64,000 nucleotides of DNA, from assembly GCA_963514095.1 (NCBI GenBank), contig OY741281.1:12516882-12580881 (forward strand), given 5' to 3'. The DNA is from Eutrigla gurnardus. Lineage: Eukaryota > Chordata > Actinopteri > Perciformes > Triglidae. Below the pieces are notes generated by a model. The model was given only the letters and a program-made list of their open reading frames with translations, made no database searches and had not been told where the DNA came from. Positions 50,435 through 61,065 of the stretch are shown here, one piece after another. The first letter of the stretch is position 1. The number at the start of each line of letters is the position of its first letter. The position numbers were made by a program, and so were the translations under genes.

Positions 50435-53400
50435 TTTTTTTTTTAAAAACAATCCCCGCCTTTGAGAGGCGCCACAACATCACGATTTCTCACACATCCC
50501 CCCCTCTTTGTCCACCAGCTAGGCCACTGTGCGTGTTTGTCTTGTTAAAGCACAAGCGACAGGAGTACAGAGTGATGTATGGCCCTTCAGTGACATGGCC
50601 CCACTCAACAGAGAAAAATGCTTTAATGTGCCTGACGCCAGTCAGCGTGAAATGGATCAGCAGCCACTGGTCAGCTGGACGCTTGGCGCCTCTTGGCACT
50701 GTCATGTCAGCATGAAGTGTCTGTGTTTGTGTGTGTGTGTGTGTGTGTGTGCGCGCTCTCACTTCTCAATGTTACACACTGTTGTGGTGTGGCTGAGGAA
50801 TCATGCTGTGCGACAGCATGTTATCTGGACAGGCCTTTTAAATATTTTAATGGTGCCACTTACAGAAGGAAGTGGCCCTAAGCAGCACAGTTCTGGTGCC
50901 TGCCCGGTGGCCCCCTGTCCTGTCCTGCTGCTTTAGCTCTGTCCTTAACACTCCTCTTTCAAGCACACTAGTCATCTTCCATTAAATTATCCATAAATAA
51001 AAAAAAAAAGCTGTCAACTGCAGGACTTCTTAAACTTCCTCACCCCAGGATGCTAATAAGAAACTCATAGTTTTTAATCCTCAGACTTGTTTCTGAATTG
51101 GACATCTTGTCACTCATGTAACGTGATAATAACCACTGACGGCTAATGTGGTCCTGAACCCAAGGAAACTGAAACTGAAATTCTGTCACTCCACTTAAAC
51201 CAGTGAGACTGTTCTCGCATACAGCCATTTAGACTAAGGTCAGCTCCCACTTTGTCTTAACCCAATGGTGACCAACATCTTGACCTCCATGTGCTGCGTT
51301 ATAGGCTGCTGAATTTCTGATTGCTGCTGAATAGGTTTGTTGTTCTGTTTTTGGCAGAAATGCATGTTCCATTTATGTGAAAGATGCAAAAAAAACAAAA
51401 AAAAACATAATTAATTGCATCCAAAATTCTCCTCAAATATTTAATGGTATTCAGCATTTACTATTTTGAAAGTTCTGGTCCACAAGAGTAATGCTTGCCT
51501 TAAGGCCCAGGGCCAATAGAAAGTTGTGTTGGGATAGTAAACTCACTGCGAGGTCACTGTATCTGGACCAAGTCTGAGGAAAGGCTCCAACAATGGTCTC
51601 TGGACGATCATGAAAGAAGTCAAGTGGAGCTATGGAAAAGTACATAAGTAATAAATGGGCCTGAAGACATGCAACGAATTGCAACAATGATGTAAATATA
51701 TATTGTGCGGTACTCTTAGTTATTCATAAGTTCCATTTCTGTCGAATATAAAAATTAACAGATGCGCTTTACTACCCTGTACATGACCTACAAAAAGGGA
51801 AAAACAATTCGAAAGACATTTTTTTTTTCATAATGTTTCGAATTTCTGAAAGTTTTTGCCCTGAACTCGGGTGTCATACAATAGTCTAAATTCTGTTCCA
51901 AACTTTGTCAGCATGTGTTTTATCCAAATGTACTGATGAGAGTTTACGTGGGGGTGCAGGTAGAGAAGAACCCAGGTTTGGAGCTCCATGTGCTGGGTGG
52001 GGTAGGTGGGGTGTGAAGGGTGGGGGTGGTGGGGGAGCAGGCAGGGAGCTGCCTCTCCTCTGATGCTCGACTGGGCTTCAGCTCCATGGCTGTAGGCTAA
52101 GAAAAGCAAGGATCCGATTGTGGAAAGGGAGGAAGTCTGCAGTCTTCATGCCTTGTTTGGCATCACCCACTCTTGCCGCACAATAACTCCATTTGCCCCC
52201 AAGATGCTCTGTGTGCATGGAGTGTTCCCTTCGCACAATGTACAAGTGCTAAAGATGGTCCCTTCCCCAGGGACCAGCACTTCCGTGCACGACTTTGCAC
52301 ACACAGACATGGACTCAGAAATGCACATCATGATGCCCAAGTTTAGGACGGCTTCATTAGATTTGCAAGCGAGAGTTGTAGTCATTTGGTAGCGCAGTAA
52401 ACAAATAGCCTGATTTGTACAGCATCTGTGCTAAGTCGCCAGTCATGGGGAGAGATGCTATACCCCCTCAGGTTACATATTATTCCTACCCACATAGCAC
52501 AGCACACAGGCACACACGCAAGCTAGGATCCAGGCTTGTGTACTTCACGCACCCACAGATATATAGGTTAACGAACCTGCTGCCATACATACCCCCTTTA
52601 GATCTATAGCGCCCATTTAGAGAGTGCAATTTTGTAAAGAATAAAAAGATTACATGAAAGCCTTACTTTACAGAGCTGCATATTCACTTAATATTCTCTT
52701 TTGTTTCACTTTGTTTTTCCACAAAGCATGGCAGTCGGTCTGTACAGTAAAGCCAGTAAATCCAGAACGAGACCGACAACAGCTCTTCTCTTCATTAGCG
52801 ATGAATTTAATTAGAATTTTCTCCCCTAGTAATCTATAATGTATTCATATGTCATGTGAAGATAAGTGTGTTTACATAGAAATACGTATAGTAATGCAAA
52901 CATTGACTAATTTGCATTATTGTATGTTGTGAAAATTATTTTTGCAGGACCTCAACCTCTACCTGCAGGACAAGGTCTACATGGCTGGCAACCAGTTCAC
53001 CTTAGCTGACACTTCCATGTACTGTGGAATCCATCCACTCATCGTAAGTCAACTTTTCTCTTACTCCTGCACCTTTAAGTGTCACACCACTCTGATTTTC
53101 CTGGTTTTCCTTTATCATCATTAGACTGCAATGTTTTGCTAATAAATTACGAAGTTTCAAGTGATGAAAGTTGGTGTTAAGAAAGTTGGATTTGGTTGAG
53201 GTTAGCTGAGGTGTAATGTTTCCCATGGTTGTGTGGGATTACACAATCGGGTTCATGTGATTGATTATTGTGCCATTCTTTGGCACCACATTTTCCGAGG
53301 ACTCCCTCCCTCCCTCCTTTTTCCCTCCGTATCAGTGCTAACTTCAATCAAACCACAAGTTTAATAAGCAATTTGTCACAGTGCATAACACACAATTAGA

Positions 53401-54322
53401 CCAGTCATATGGCCATGGGGCATCTAGAGCAAGTTGGCAATGAACACACAGGTTATAAACGCATTCTCACTTCTCTTCAGAGGAATAAAGTGATGTGGCA
53501 CAAAGTGATGTCTCTAGCCTCAGACCAGGGACAAGTAAGTTTGTTGTGCCTTCCAGTATGAAAAGAAAGGGAGTTCAGAAATGGGGAAGACGGAATGAGA
53601 CGGAGGGAGGGAGGGATCACATGTTGAGAGATGTCAGTGGTTGTGGCGGAGATGGAAGGTTGACCCCCGCCACCAGGCAGAAGAGCGTCACTTTGGTTTG
53701 CAATCAGTGTGGTTTTTAACCTCAGGGACAAGGGGTCAGCTAGCCCAAGCCTTAACCACAGTCTGTCCTGATGTTCAATTCATGGAAAACAACATGACAC
53801 AAACATTCAACCTGACTGATGCTGGAATGGTTTTAGGCCGGATCGTTGTCTGTGTGGCAAATTTAATGAGATAATGAAAAGGCACACGTCTAATAAGATT
53901 GTTTTCGGAGGACGTCCTGATGTGTTCTGGTGTGTTTTTATTTGATTTGTAGTTTGTCACCTGCATTGTTGCCTTATGGGGAAATATTTCTGTTTGACAC
54001 AAACTTGTCAAACTGTGGAAGTTCCTCGATGGCTTTAATAAGCTTTTACCTAAAGTCAATTTATACATTTCAATAATATATTTGGCTCCAATCTGTATGG
54101 TTTCTGTGTGGATATGAGTTGTATCCAATACTGTATATATTATTCTATAATCCAATGAAACTCTCCTCTCTCACCCAGGTGGACTTGGCCGTCCAGGAGA
54201 AGGAGCAGTATGTGAATGTGACGCGATGGTTCGACCACATTCAACACTACCCCGGCATCCGGCACCCCCTTCCTCCCGTAGCTGTGCTCAGGAACAGAAT
54301 TTACACCAGCAAACACCACTGA
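48785..54322 (+). CDS. eef1e1: eef1e1 (AIMP3/p18), eukaryotic translation elongation factor 1 epsilon 1; four coding exons
   Basis: The coding exons are 48785..48868, 49606..49803, 52948..53043 and 54179..54322. All junctions are phase 0 and all introns are GT-AG. The joined protein has 173 residues; human EEF1E1 has 174. Residues 1-28 (LEKYLGL, NKYSTQG), 29-94 (NGPPLVGLVTIACHLVKEA, VQQWLEYRV), 95-126 (FTLADTSMYCGIHP) and 127-173 (QEKEQY, HIQHYPGIR) each align closely with the vertebrate protein from memory. The family is a small GST-like protein: a short N-terminal thioredoxin-like part, a linker near residues 50-65, then an all-helical GST-C domain. F111-T-L-A-D115 with Y119 is the GST-C signature. 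AIMP3 binds methionyl-tRNA synthetase in the cytosolic multisynthetase complex and also has nuclear DNA-damage signalling through ATM/ATR and p53. The ATG at 48785 has A at -3 and G at +4. An in-frame ATG at 48656 would add 43 unrelated residues running through the promoter motifs, so 48785 is preferred. Confidence 0.97.
49160..49225 (+). promoter_or_regulatory. possible second (intronic) promoter cluster in eef1e1 intron 1
   Basis: Within 65 bp there are a palindromic NRF1-type site TGCGCATGCGC (49163-49173), an inverted CCAAT box ATTGG (49178-49182), a GAGGGGAGG purine box and a TATAAA word (49218-49223). These are the elements of a compact promoter, and they sit about 380 bp before coding exon 2. 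The cluster could drive an alternative first exon or belong to an extended promoter region. It is motif evidence only. Confidence 0.3.
49606..49803 (+). CDS. eef1e1: eef1e1 coding exon 2
   Basis: Codons 29-94 (198 bp). The acceptor is ...ccatgcag before 49606 and the donor is gtagag at 49804. It encodes the rest of the N-terminal part (PVLQNSNGPPLVGL) and the first helices of the GST-C domain (VQQWLEYRVTKLDG). This is the best-conserved stretch against human EEF1E1. The open frame reads on past the donor to a stop near 49884, so retention of intron 2 would truncate the protein before the remaining GST-C helices. Intron 2 (49804..52947) is 3144 bp and holds a MITE-like element and antisense frames. 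Confidence 0.96.
49983..50016. repeat. (TA)n array, left flank of MITE
   Basis: An uninterrupted TA dinucleotide run directly abuts the left terminal repeat of the intron 2 element. Confidence 0.9.
50017..50385. mobile_element. MITE-like non-autonomous DNA transposon in eef1e1 intron 2
   Basis: A 369-bp element is bounded by a perfect 12-bp inverted repeat, TTAGGGTTGTCA at 50017 and TGACAACCCTAA ending at 50385. Further imperfect symmetric blocks of GATACTCGATACC-type words lie just inside both ends. It has no coding capacity. It is flanked on both sides by (TA)n arrays (49983-50016 and 50386-50431), as if it had inserted into a TA repeat or its TA-rich target duplication had expanded. The TAGGGTTGTCACGATAC end resembles short fish DNA elements I have seen; I cannot assign hAT, Tc1 or Harbinger with certainty. 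Confidence 0.75.
50386..50431. repeat. (TA)n array, right flank of MITE
   Basis: An uninterrupted TA dinucleotide run directly abuts the right terminal repeat of the intron 2 element and is followed by a poly-T stretch. Confidence 0.9.
51547..51629 (-). other. exon-like segment antisense in eef1e1 intron 2
   Basis: Read on the - strand, a pyrimidine-rich acceptor (ttatgtacttttccatag) precedes 83 bp that are open in one frame and encode PLDFFHDRPETIVGAF followed by PQTWSRYSDLA. They end at a consensus donor gtgagt (rc of 51541-51546). The composition is protein-like, but I do not recognise the sequence. No partner exon is established. It may be a fragment of a retro-inserted or transposon gene, a real exon of an antisense gene, or chance. 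Confidence 0.25.
51828..52430 (-). other. long antisense open frame interrupted by one stop, eef1e1 intron 2
   Basis: On the - strand a single frame from about 52430 to 51828 (about 200 codons) contains only one internal stop, a TGA at 52148-52146. The upper part reads SESMSVCAKSCTEV and VIVRQEWVMPNKA. The lower part reads YSHGAEAQSSIRGEAAP and ends KNFQKFETL. About nine stops would be expected by chance in random sequence of that length. It might be a decayed coding fragment, but no family is recognised and GC-rich sequence inflates open frames. Confidence 0.2.
52948..53043 (+). CDS. eef1e1: eef1e1 coding exon 3
   Basis: Codons 95-126 (96 bp). The acceptor is tttttgcag before 52948 and the donor is the strong gtaagt at 53044. 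It encodes the LNLYLQDKVYMAGNQ loop and the FTLADTSMY helix, the part of the GST-C fold most conserved across GST-like translation factors (human: LNSYLEDKVYLTGYNFTLAD). Intron 3 (53044..54178) is 1135 bp. Confidence 0.96.
54179..54322 (+). CDS. eef1e1: eef1e1 coding exon 4 (terminal)
   Basis: Codons 127-173 and the TGA stop at 54320-54322. The acceptor is ctctcacccag before 54179. It encodes QEKEQYVNVTRWFDHIQHY then PGIR and a basic tail ending RIYTSKHH. The human counterpart ends RLYTNSH, so the C-terminus is complete and of the expected length. Confidence 0.96.
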   Translation: MDLAVQEKEQYVNVTRWFDHIQHYPGIRHPLPPVAVLRNRIYTSKHH

Positions 54323-55045
54323 GACCTGACAACCCCACCCAACCCGACTCGTCACAAGCTGCTCTGTCTTTTGAACTGAACCTGGGCAAACGATCTCCCA
54401 AAATCCAAGAGTCTATCATTATCACAATTTGAGAACATTTTTATTCCTGTGGTTCATATCATGATTCCTGCCTTTATGTCTTGTCCGGGTCACATGCCTG
54501 AACTCTGCCTGTCTGCTATTTTTGCCTTTTTTTTTTTTCTTTTTTTTTTTATATGTTTAAGCAGGTAAGTCAGTAAAGAACACAAACATAATTTTAGTGA
54601 GGTACATATTAAGGGATTGCTAACTAATAAAATTAAGTTTGCAACGCATGTCACATGTCATCTTAAACTCAGTCATTTCGATCTATTTATAAGAAGTCTG
54701 GTGTCTTAACCCTCATTCAGTAACTATGAAGCAAAGATGTTACATTGGTTTTTTTTGCTGGTAATGTATTGTGGGCCGTTAAAAATTATGTTTGGTGGGT
54801 GTTTTCAAAGGGAAGACTGTACTGGTTGCGGTGACGTGCTGCTAGCTTGTTGCTATATTTAAATGGTGGTTAAATGGTGATTTTTTTTTTTTTTTTTTTT
54901 TTGGAATCTGAGCTATGAACATTTGATCTTTTAAGTATTAAAATAAGAAAGATTTTATGAAACTGGTGGTATATTTTGACCTTGGGGCAAGCAGTTTCCT
55001 TCAGGCCATATCAATGCATTTTCTGCAACAGTTTGTCCAAATAAA
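54323..55045 (+). other. eef1e1: eef1e1 3' UTR with candidate polyadenylation signals
   Basis: Sequence after the stop codon is AT-rich. AATAAA words that could end the message lie at 54626-54631 and 55040-55045, and further ones lie downstream near 55727 and 55910. Two long T-rich runs (about 54528-54552 and 54881-54901) are present. Which signal is used cannot be told from sequence alone. Confidence 0.45.
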
Positions 55046-57674
55046 TGTGGTCGCTGGTTCAACGTAATGATGAATATAGTTGTTTCTCAGCTCGAGTCCC
55101 TATCATCACTATGGGTTTGTTTTTTTTTCCCACATGATTTTCCACATGCAACTCTGAGCCATTTCACCGGACAGTTTATCGTGTGTGTGTGTTCCTGATT
55201 GCATCCACTTCCTCACCACCAGTCGTGTGGGCAGTGAGCAGTTGAGCGTCAGCCCCAGAGTCAGAGATCAGAGTGAGGCTCCAATCAGTCCCACTACAAC
55301 CACTGTTGATGCTGCAGGCCACAGAGAGGGCAGCGGGCTCACCAGCTGCCACACAGATCCAGCCAGCCAAGGCCAGAACCCGGGCCCCTCGGCGACAGTC
55401 AGCCACTGTGTGTCATTTCAACCCTCGCACTCCCACAGGGCTGCTTGAGAGAGAAGGACGAAGGGAGGGAGGGAGGGAGGCCACACAGAGAGGGAAAAAG
55501 AGCACCCAGAGGCCGAGGGATCTTTTTGTGACATGTGAACAATGATCTGTGCCTCCGAAAGCCTTTCTGCTGCTGGCTGGATGTTTGATATTAGCACCAT
55601 TAACATGTCGTGGCAGCAGAACCTGTAAATTAACGTTATGAAGGTAGTGATGAGTTGGCAAAGAACTGTAGGGAAATAATATTATTGAGCAAAAGTTCCA
55701 ATGTTTTGCTGGTGTATCAAACCATTAAAATAAACTTGTGTGCTCAAATATTTGAGCACAAAAATGGACCGTTCTAGTCCATGGATACATCTTATAATAC
55801 TGGATGTTTTAAGTTTGCATCAATGTTTTTGCTCTTCAGTTAAAATATTTGTTGCTTATCGCTTCTGTTTCTTAGTATCTGATGTAACCATCATGGTCCT
55901 TCTTTGCCAATAAATCAAAGAAATACGCAGCTCATGACTCCTGACTTCTCTACAGATTTTTCAGTGTGCATTTTTCATGTTTTCCAAGAATTTGTTTTGC
56001 GTAAACCCGTCAGAAAACAAGACTTCAATGGAGTTCTGTGCTCTGTGTTTGTGGCAAGCGTTGTGAAGATGTGAAGGATAAAAACAGCTCGCAGTCATTT
56101 GAGCAAGCCTTGTGACTAGATGGGGCACTTAATGGTGTGGCCTTTCATTAAAGAAGCCGTTGTCCTCTCGGTTATTTTAGCGTTTGGTTGCAATGTTGTT
56201 TCCAATGTGCAGCGTCAGACGCTTGTACTTGTTTGTGAGGTGTATTTAATCAAGCTTGGCCCACAAGTTGCGGCTGGACTCGCTTGTATTTGTGATGATG
56301 CCATGGTTACTGTCCATGCAAGGTTAAAAATGCTTTTATTGTAATGGATTTCACCCCATCCTTTTTCTTTTTTTATAAAATACTAATCTATAAAGGAAGA
56401 ATACATCCTTTATTTGGGCCCATGGGAAAAACATTTAATCGTTATCAAGTACAACTGAACATAAAACACAGGTGCAAATTACTTTCAATCACTTAATTAT
56501 GATTATGATTAAAATGTTGTTGGCAGTTCTATATATATATATATGGTGGCAAATAGATCTGCATTGAATCCACCGATAAAAATGTTGAATATTAGAGTTT
56601 TTTTTCATTTTGTTTTATTTACATTTTGTCTATTAATTGAATCAGCTTCAGGTTGATAAGTTGTTCTTTTGACTTTATTTTCCAGCCACGATTCAGAACT
56701 CATCAATACCGACCAAAAGTAAACAGTTAAGACATTTTATTTTGCTGTGTAGTAGAGTGTTGATCATTTCCTTTTAAATTATTTAATATATTCCAAGATG
56801 ATATTTTTGTGCTTGAAAAAAATGAAAAATACACAGAGATGGTTAGTCAGTCATTTTCAAACGAATCGTCTCTCTGCTGACTGTTCTCAAAATGCAAGTG
56901 TGGTACGACCTCACAGTCAGGTTCCTCCCTGATCAAACCCGAGAGCAGTGGACGCCAGGCGCAGTGATGAGGCCACAGCAGGTAACCGGGGCAGACGCAC
57001 CAATTAGAGGCGACCTTCCCACCAACTTCTGAAGGCGAGAGGGGCAACACTCGGCAGGGGTGGCCCTGGATCGACACGCTCAGGACCCACCCACTTTACC
57101 GACTGTGCCCCTGCCCCACAGCAGCATATTGACCTTTGACCTCCACCCCACCGCCTGGTGAGGGTGAGGGTCAATGAGGTGGGATTATCACTGTGGCAGG
57201 GAGTGGTGTCTACCAGAGCAGAAGTGGAAAACTTCTTCTTTTTACACCCTATTACAGGTTCAACAGAAATTAAAAAGTTGATATGTCAAGAGATGATTTG
57301 ATATGTCAAGTACCTATACAGTCTTCGATATTGACTTCTTTAATACAGATGTCAGAAAGACCCACTTTAAAGGCCACTAAACGCGGTGTGTAAATCCCCA
57401 GACCTTCACGGAAACACATTAAATGGTCATGAACTGTAAACAATGGGTTACGCGTTGGTAGGCACAACGAGCGTTAAAATTAAGTGTCGTTAGCATGAAA
57501 ACATTGCAGTTAAGTCAGTCAGGATGAGATTTTTCATGCTGGACATGTGAATTGAAGGCATCCACATGACTTTACAACCGTCAGAGCTAGTGACGTACTT
57601 TGAAACAGTGAGAATGACTGTTTATGGTGGGTGGGAGTGGAGGTGGACCGGTCAGACAAAGACAGGACTTTCAA
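55046..57674. other. downstream intergenic, no gene seen
   Basis: Includes a GC-rich stretch at 55240-55530 and a (TA)-rich word near 56531. A 76-codon - strand frame at 56847..57077 ends in an acidic tail (FENSQQRDDSFEND) but lacks a proper acceptor or recognised homology. Confidence 0.5.
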
Positions 57675-57835
57675 TAACAACAGACCATCAGCGGTTCAAT
57701 CCCCGTCTCCACCAGTGTCCTCGTACATGAATGTGTTAGTTTGGATCCCGACGGGCAGGTGGCAGCTTGTATGGCAGCACAGTGTATGAATGGGTGAATG
57801 TTGGTACAGCGCTTTGAGACTAACATCAACACAAA
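57675..57835 (+). mobile_element. degenerate tRNA-type SINE
   Basis: GCGGTTCAATCCCCG at 57691-57705 is a good RNA polymerase III B box. It is followed by GTCCTCGTACATGAATG, CCCGACGGGCAGGTGGCAGC and GTGTATGAATGGGTGAATGT, then CAGCGCTTTGAG. This is the body of a common fish SINE family whose 3' part reads GTAAAGCGCTTTGAG. No clear A box or target duplication was found, so the copy is 5'-decayed. Confidence 0.6.
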
Positions 57836-58429
57836 ATAAGAATATAGGCCCAGGAATAAGCACAATCCTTATAATAGAGAATTAATATAGCACTACACAT
57901 GGACATTTAATGGACAGGATATTACACCACTACCAGAGAAGCTCTACTTCCTGGCCAGCGTCAGTAAGTCAACAGTCCTCAGATTGCGACTAAAGATTTG
58001 ATCAAACTAGTCTTGCATTACATGCAATCATCTTCAACAATATCGGCCATTATTGCACATTGCATGGGGACCCGATGTTTAGTGTAAAGAGGACTCAGAG
58101 GCTGCAGCAGGATTCACGTCAAGCAGGCGTCAGCGTTTTCCCTTCATGAGGGAGAAGAACCAGGCGTCCAGCTTTAGCCCATGTCACCTCCTCATCTCCT
58201 CCTAACACCTTGTCCACCTTGACTTTCCTCGCCGTATTAAATAAACAACGCCTTATCCACCAACGCAACAACAAGCACCCATGCAGCCCGCCACCGCCCT
58301 TCATTTATTCTTATTAACAGCATCAGGGGGAGGGAGGCACATCGGCCGCGACGTCTGCTCGGGAACAGGACTCCCCATCTCCGGCTGACTGATTCACTGG
58401 AACAATCAACGGCGCGTGGTGGTGAGGGC

Positions 58430-58570
58430 GTGAGCGTTAGCGTGTCCTAAGCTCTTTTGACAGGACTTATCAGCCACGCTTTATCACGCTCTTATACTTT
58501 GTGACAGTTGTACCATGCGCCTATAAAGATGGCATCTGATTGTCTATTGCAATTACATGAGTGTATGAGC
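58430..58570. promoter_or_regulatory. candidate conserved non-coding element
   Basis: GACAGGACTTATCAGCCACG, CTTTATCACGCTCTTATAC, CCTATAAAGATGGCATC and TGTCTATTGCAATTACATGA lie in sequence without repeats. The CTTATCA and TTTATCA words are GATA-like. Confidence 0.22.
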
Positions 58571-60002
58571 AAAGGATGCAGCTATGACGGACACAAGGAG
58601 GGTGGGGGAGGGTGGGGAGGGGTTCTCAAGATGTTCTTACAGTAAAGTTATTTCCGTGGACGCGAAGAAGAAAAATATGTCTTTACCTCTGAAGGAGAAG
58701 GAATGTGTATGCTCATATTTTGTCTTCACATGTTGCCGAACACAATCATTGCAACCGTTGAATACCTTCAATAACATCTGTGCCGAAGGCGAGATTTATG
58801 AAAATGTATCATATATGAGTAAATATACACAATTCTCAGTTGTAAGTGATCTATTGCTTTATGCGGTTCGTGTAACAACGTCTAAACATATGGGAAAGAG
58901 TTAGTGTCAGAAAAAATTGTGATTGATGCTCAGAAAGAGCCGTATTAAAGTGAGTTTTGTATGGGTTCCACTTCTGGAGGTGTGGTCGGCCTAATAAAAC
59001 ATCTGTCATGTTGAGGGATGACTTGACAGCCTTGGTAATGTAGATATTAAAGGATCATTCGGGTTTATTACAAGTTGAATGCGATTTAATTTGTTTTGGA
59101 TATCGCTTTAATCAGTTGAGTAATATTGTGTACGTTAGTTGCTCTACGAGACATTGTCATTGAAGCCTCCGTGTTTAGAGGTTACACCATACCTACATGT
59201 ATGGTAGCTGCTGGTGGAGGTTCTGAACGCCACATTAAAAAATGTACCTCCACGACACACACAGAGGGCGTGTGGGAACGCCGGCATGGGCTGCTTGTGT
59301 TTTCTCCAATAAATGTCGATGCAAATTGATTCCTGAGATTGAAAATAACATGAAGTGTCCTCAAAAAGAAAAGTAACTTTCCCCTTTCAGTAACACACGG
59401 TTAACTAAGACTGAATTAATTGATTACGCCAACAGCAGGAACAGTCCCATATTCGGGAATGAGCATAAGAGGAATCTTCCCTCAAAGTAAACACAGTTGT
59501 TGCTATGGAAATAAGACTGAAGTTGGGATAAAACAGAATTCTCCTTTTAACTTTTTGATTATGGGGCTAAGCGAACGCCTATATCTCCTATAGATGTATG
59601 TATACGCTGATCCTCCCCTTAATCACCATCTGTGGAAAAGTGCATCATTATTTTGGAGTCGGACATCTGTTTGATTGCTCAACTCAAATCGTGGCTCGGA
59701 GGGTTTTATGTGGCTGTTGTGTATCTGCAAAATACCAGTTTACCATATGCATGCATTTATGCCAAGAGATCTTCCTCCGTTGTTTTTCATTCCCTCTCTC
59801 TCCGTCTATCTCTTGCGAGACCCAGCCTCACCTTGGATTGCATAAGGATCCCAGGTGTGCAGCGAGACCCGAGTTTTACGAGATGCAACCGCTCAGCTCA
59901 TCAATCACAGAGATGGGTGGCTGATTCGGCACGTTGGTGCTAAAGTACATATGTGTGACCCGGGGCAAGGAGATTGCACAAGATTGCACCTTAAGTCTCT
60001 CA

Positions 60003-60041
<39 letters not shown>

Positions 60042-60629
60042 GGAAAACTGTTGAATTAGCCGCCTCGATTGCTCCTCACCCCTTCTGCTGATCTACCTCA
60101 GCTGCAGCTTCTTGGCATTTTTCTGTCTACGTGTGTGCGTGTGTGGTCATTCATGGGGTTATGGGTTTGGCCTGGGGGAAAGAGGTGAATTAGGGGTGAA
60201 GGAGGCCAGAAAGAAAAAGGCAAAGGAGAAAGTCAACACACTCAGCTGAAAGAGTTCAGAAAACAGGCCTGTAGCAGTGGTTAGAAAATGTAAAAAAAAT
60301 AAAATAATATTAAATTATTTCTCCTGAATCACGCACATGCACAAAATTTTAAACATTTTTAATTATCCTATTAAAATGATTTCACTCTCGGCCTTCAAGA
60401 GAGTTGAAGTCACATCGTGTGGCCCTGTCACAATCCTCATCCCTTTATTCAAATGCTCCACAAATTAGCCATACATTTATCCCCCCCCTGCTCCATCCAA
60501 CCCACAGGTCATGCCACTTAACTTCAGCCTGCCCCCCTGCTGTAATAGGTTCTGATAGGAAGCCTCCAGGGAAGTTGACTTCTCACAGAGAAGTGATACT
60601 AAAAGTAATTGCAGCTGAAACCCTGTGAC

Positions 60630-60648
60630 GGGGGGGGGGGGGGGGGGG
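60630..60648. repeat. poly-G run (19)
   Basis: Uninterrupted G homopolymer. Confidence 0.95.
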
Positions 60649-60764
60649 AGCACAGGGATGATGGCATTTAAAATAAGCATAGAGGATATTTGGAGGGGTG
60701 GTGGTGGTGGAGGGGAGTGGAGGAGCTAATAGAGGGACCCCTGGGTGGGCAGAGAGCAGAGAGC

Positions 60765-61065
60765 ACTGCCCTCAGCCATTTAATGTAATTTGACCTCCAT
60801 GAGAAAAAACATCAGCAACAGTCTCCCTATTTGCATATTTCTCCAACTCATCTGCATACGTCACCAGGTCGGTGAGGGGTTTTTTTTATTTTTTTTTATT
60901 TTAATCCCCCGTCTTTTTTTATTATCACAGTTTGGTTTTAATTTGAGATGACTAATTTATTTAAACCTGGAGTTAAATGCAGAGCACTTTCTCTTTGTAA
61001 CGCGTCTCATTTCCCTAATGATTAAAAAAAAAACAAGCGGCCGATGACAATGAACAAGGAACATA
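60765..61065. promoter_or_regulatory. candidate conserved non-coding element
   Basis: CAGCCATTTAATGTAATTTG, CCCTATTTGCATATTTC (octamer-like ATTTGCAT) and GATGACTAATTTATTTAAAC lie either side of a T-rich stretch near 60880-60920. Confidence 0.25.

Noticed and set aside
56847..57077. - strand 76-codon frame ending in an acidic tail, considered as a terminal exon of a convergent gene
   Set aside because: It begins at a GTG, has a TAA stop just upstream, shows no credible acceptor and is not recognised.
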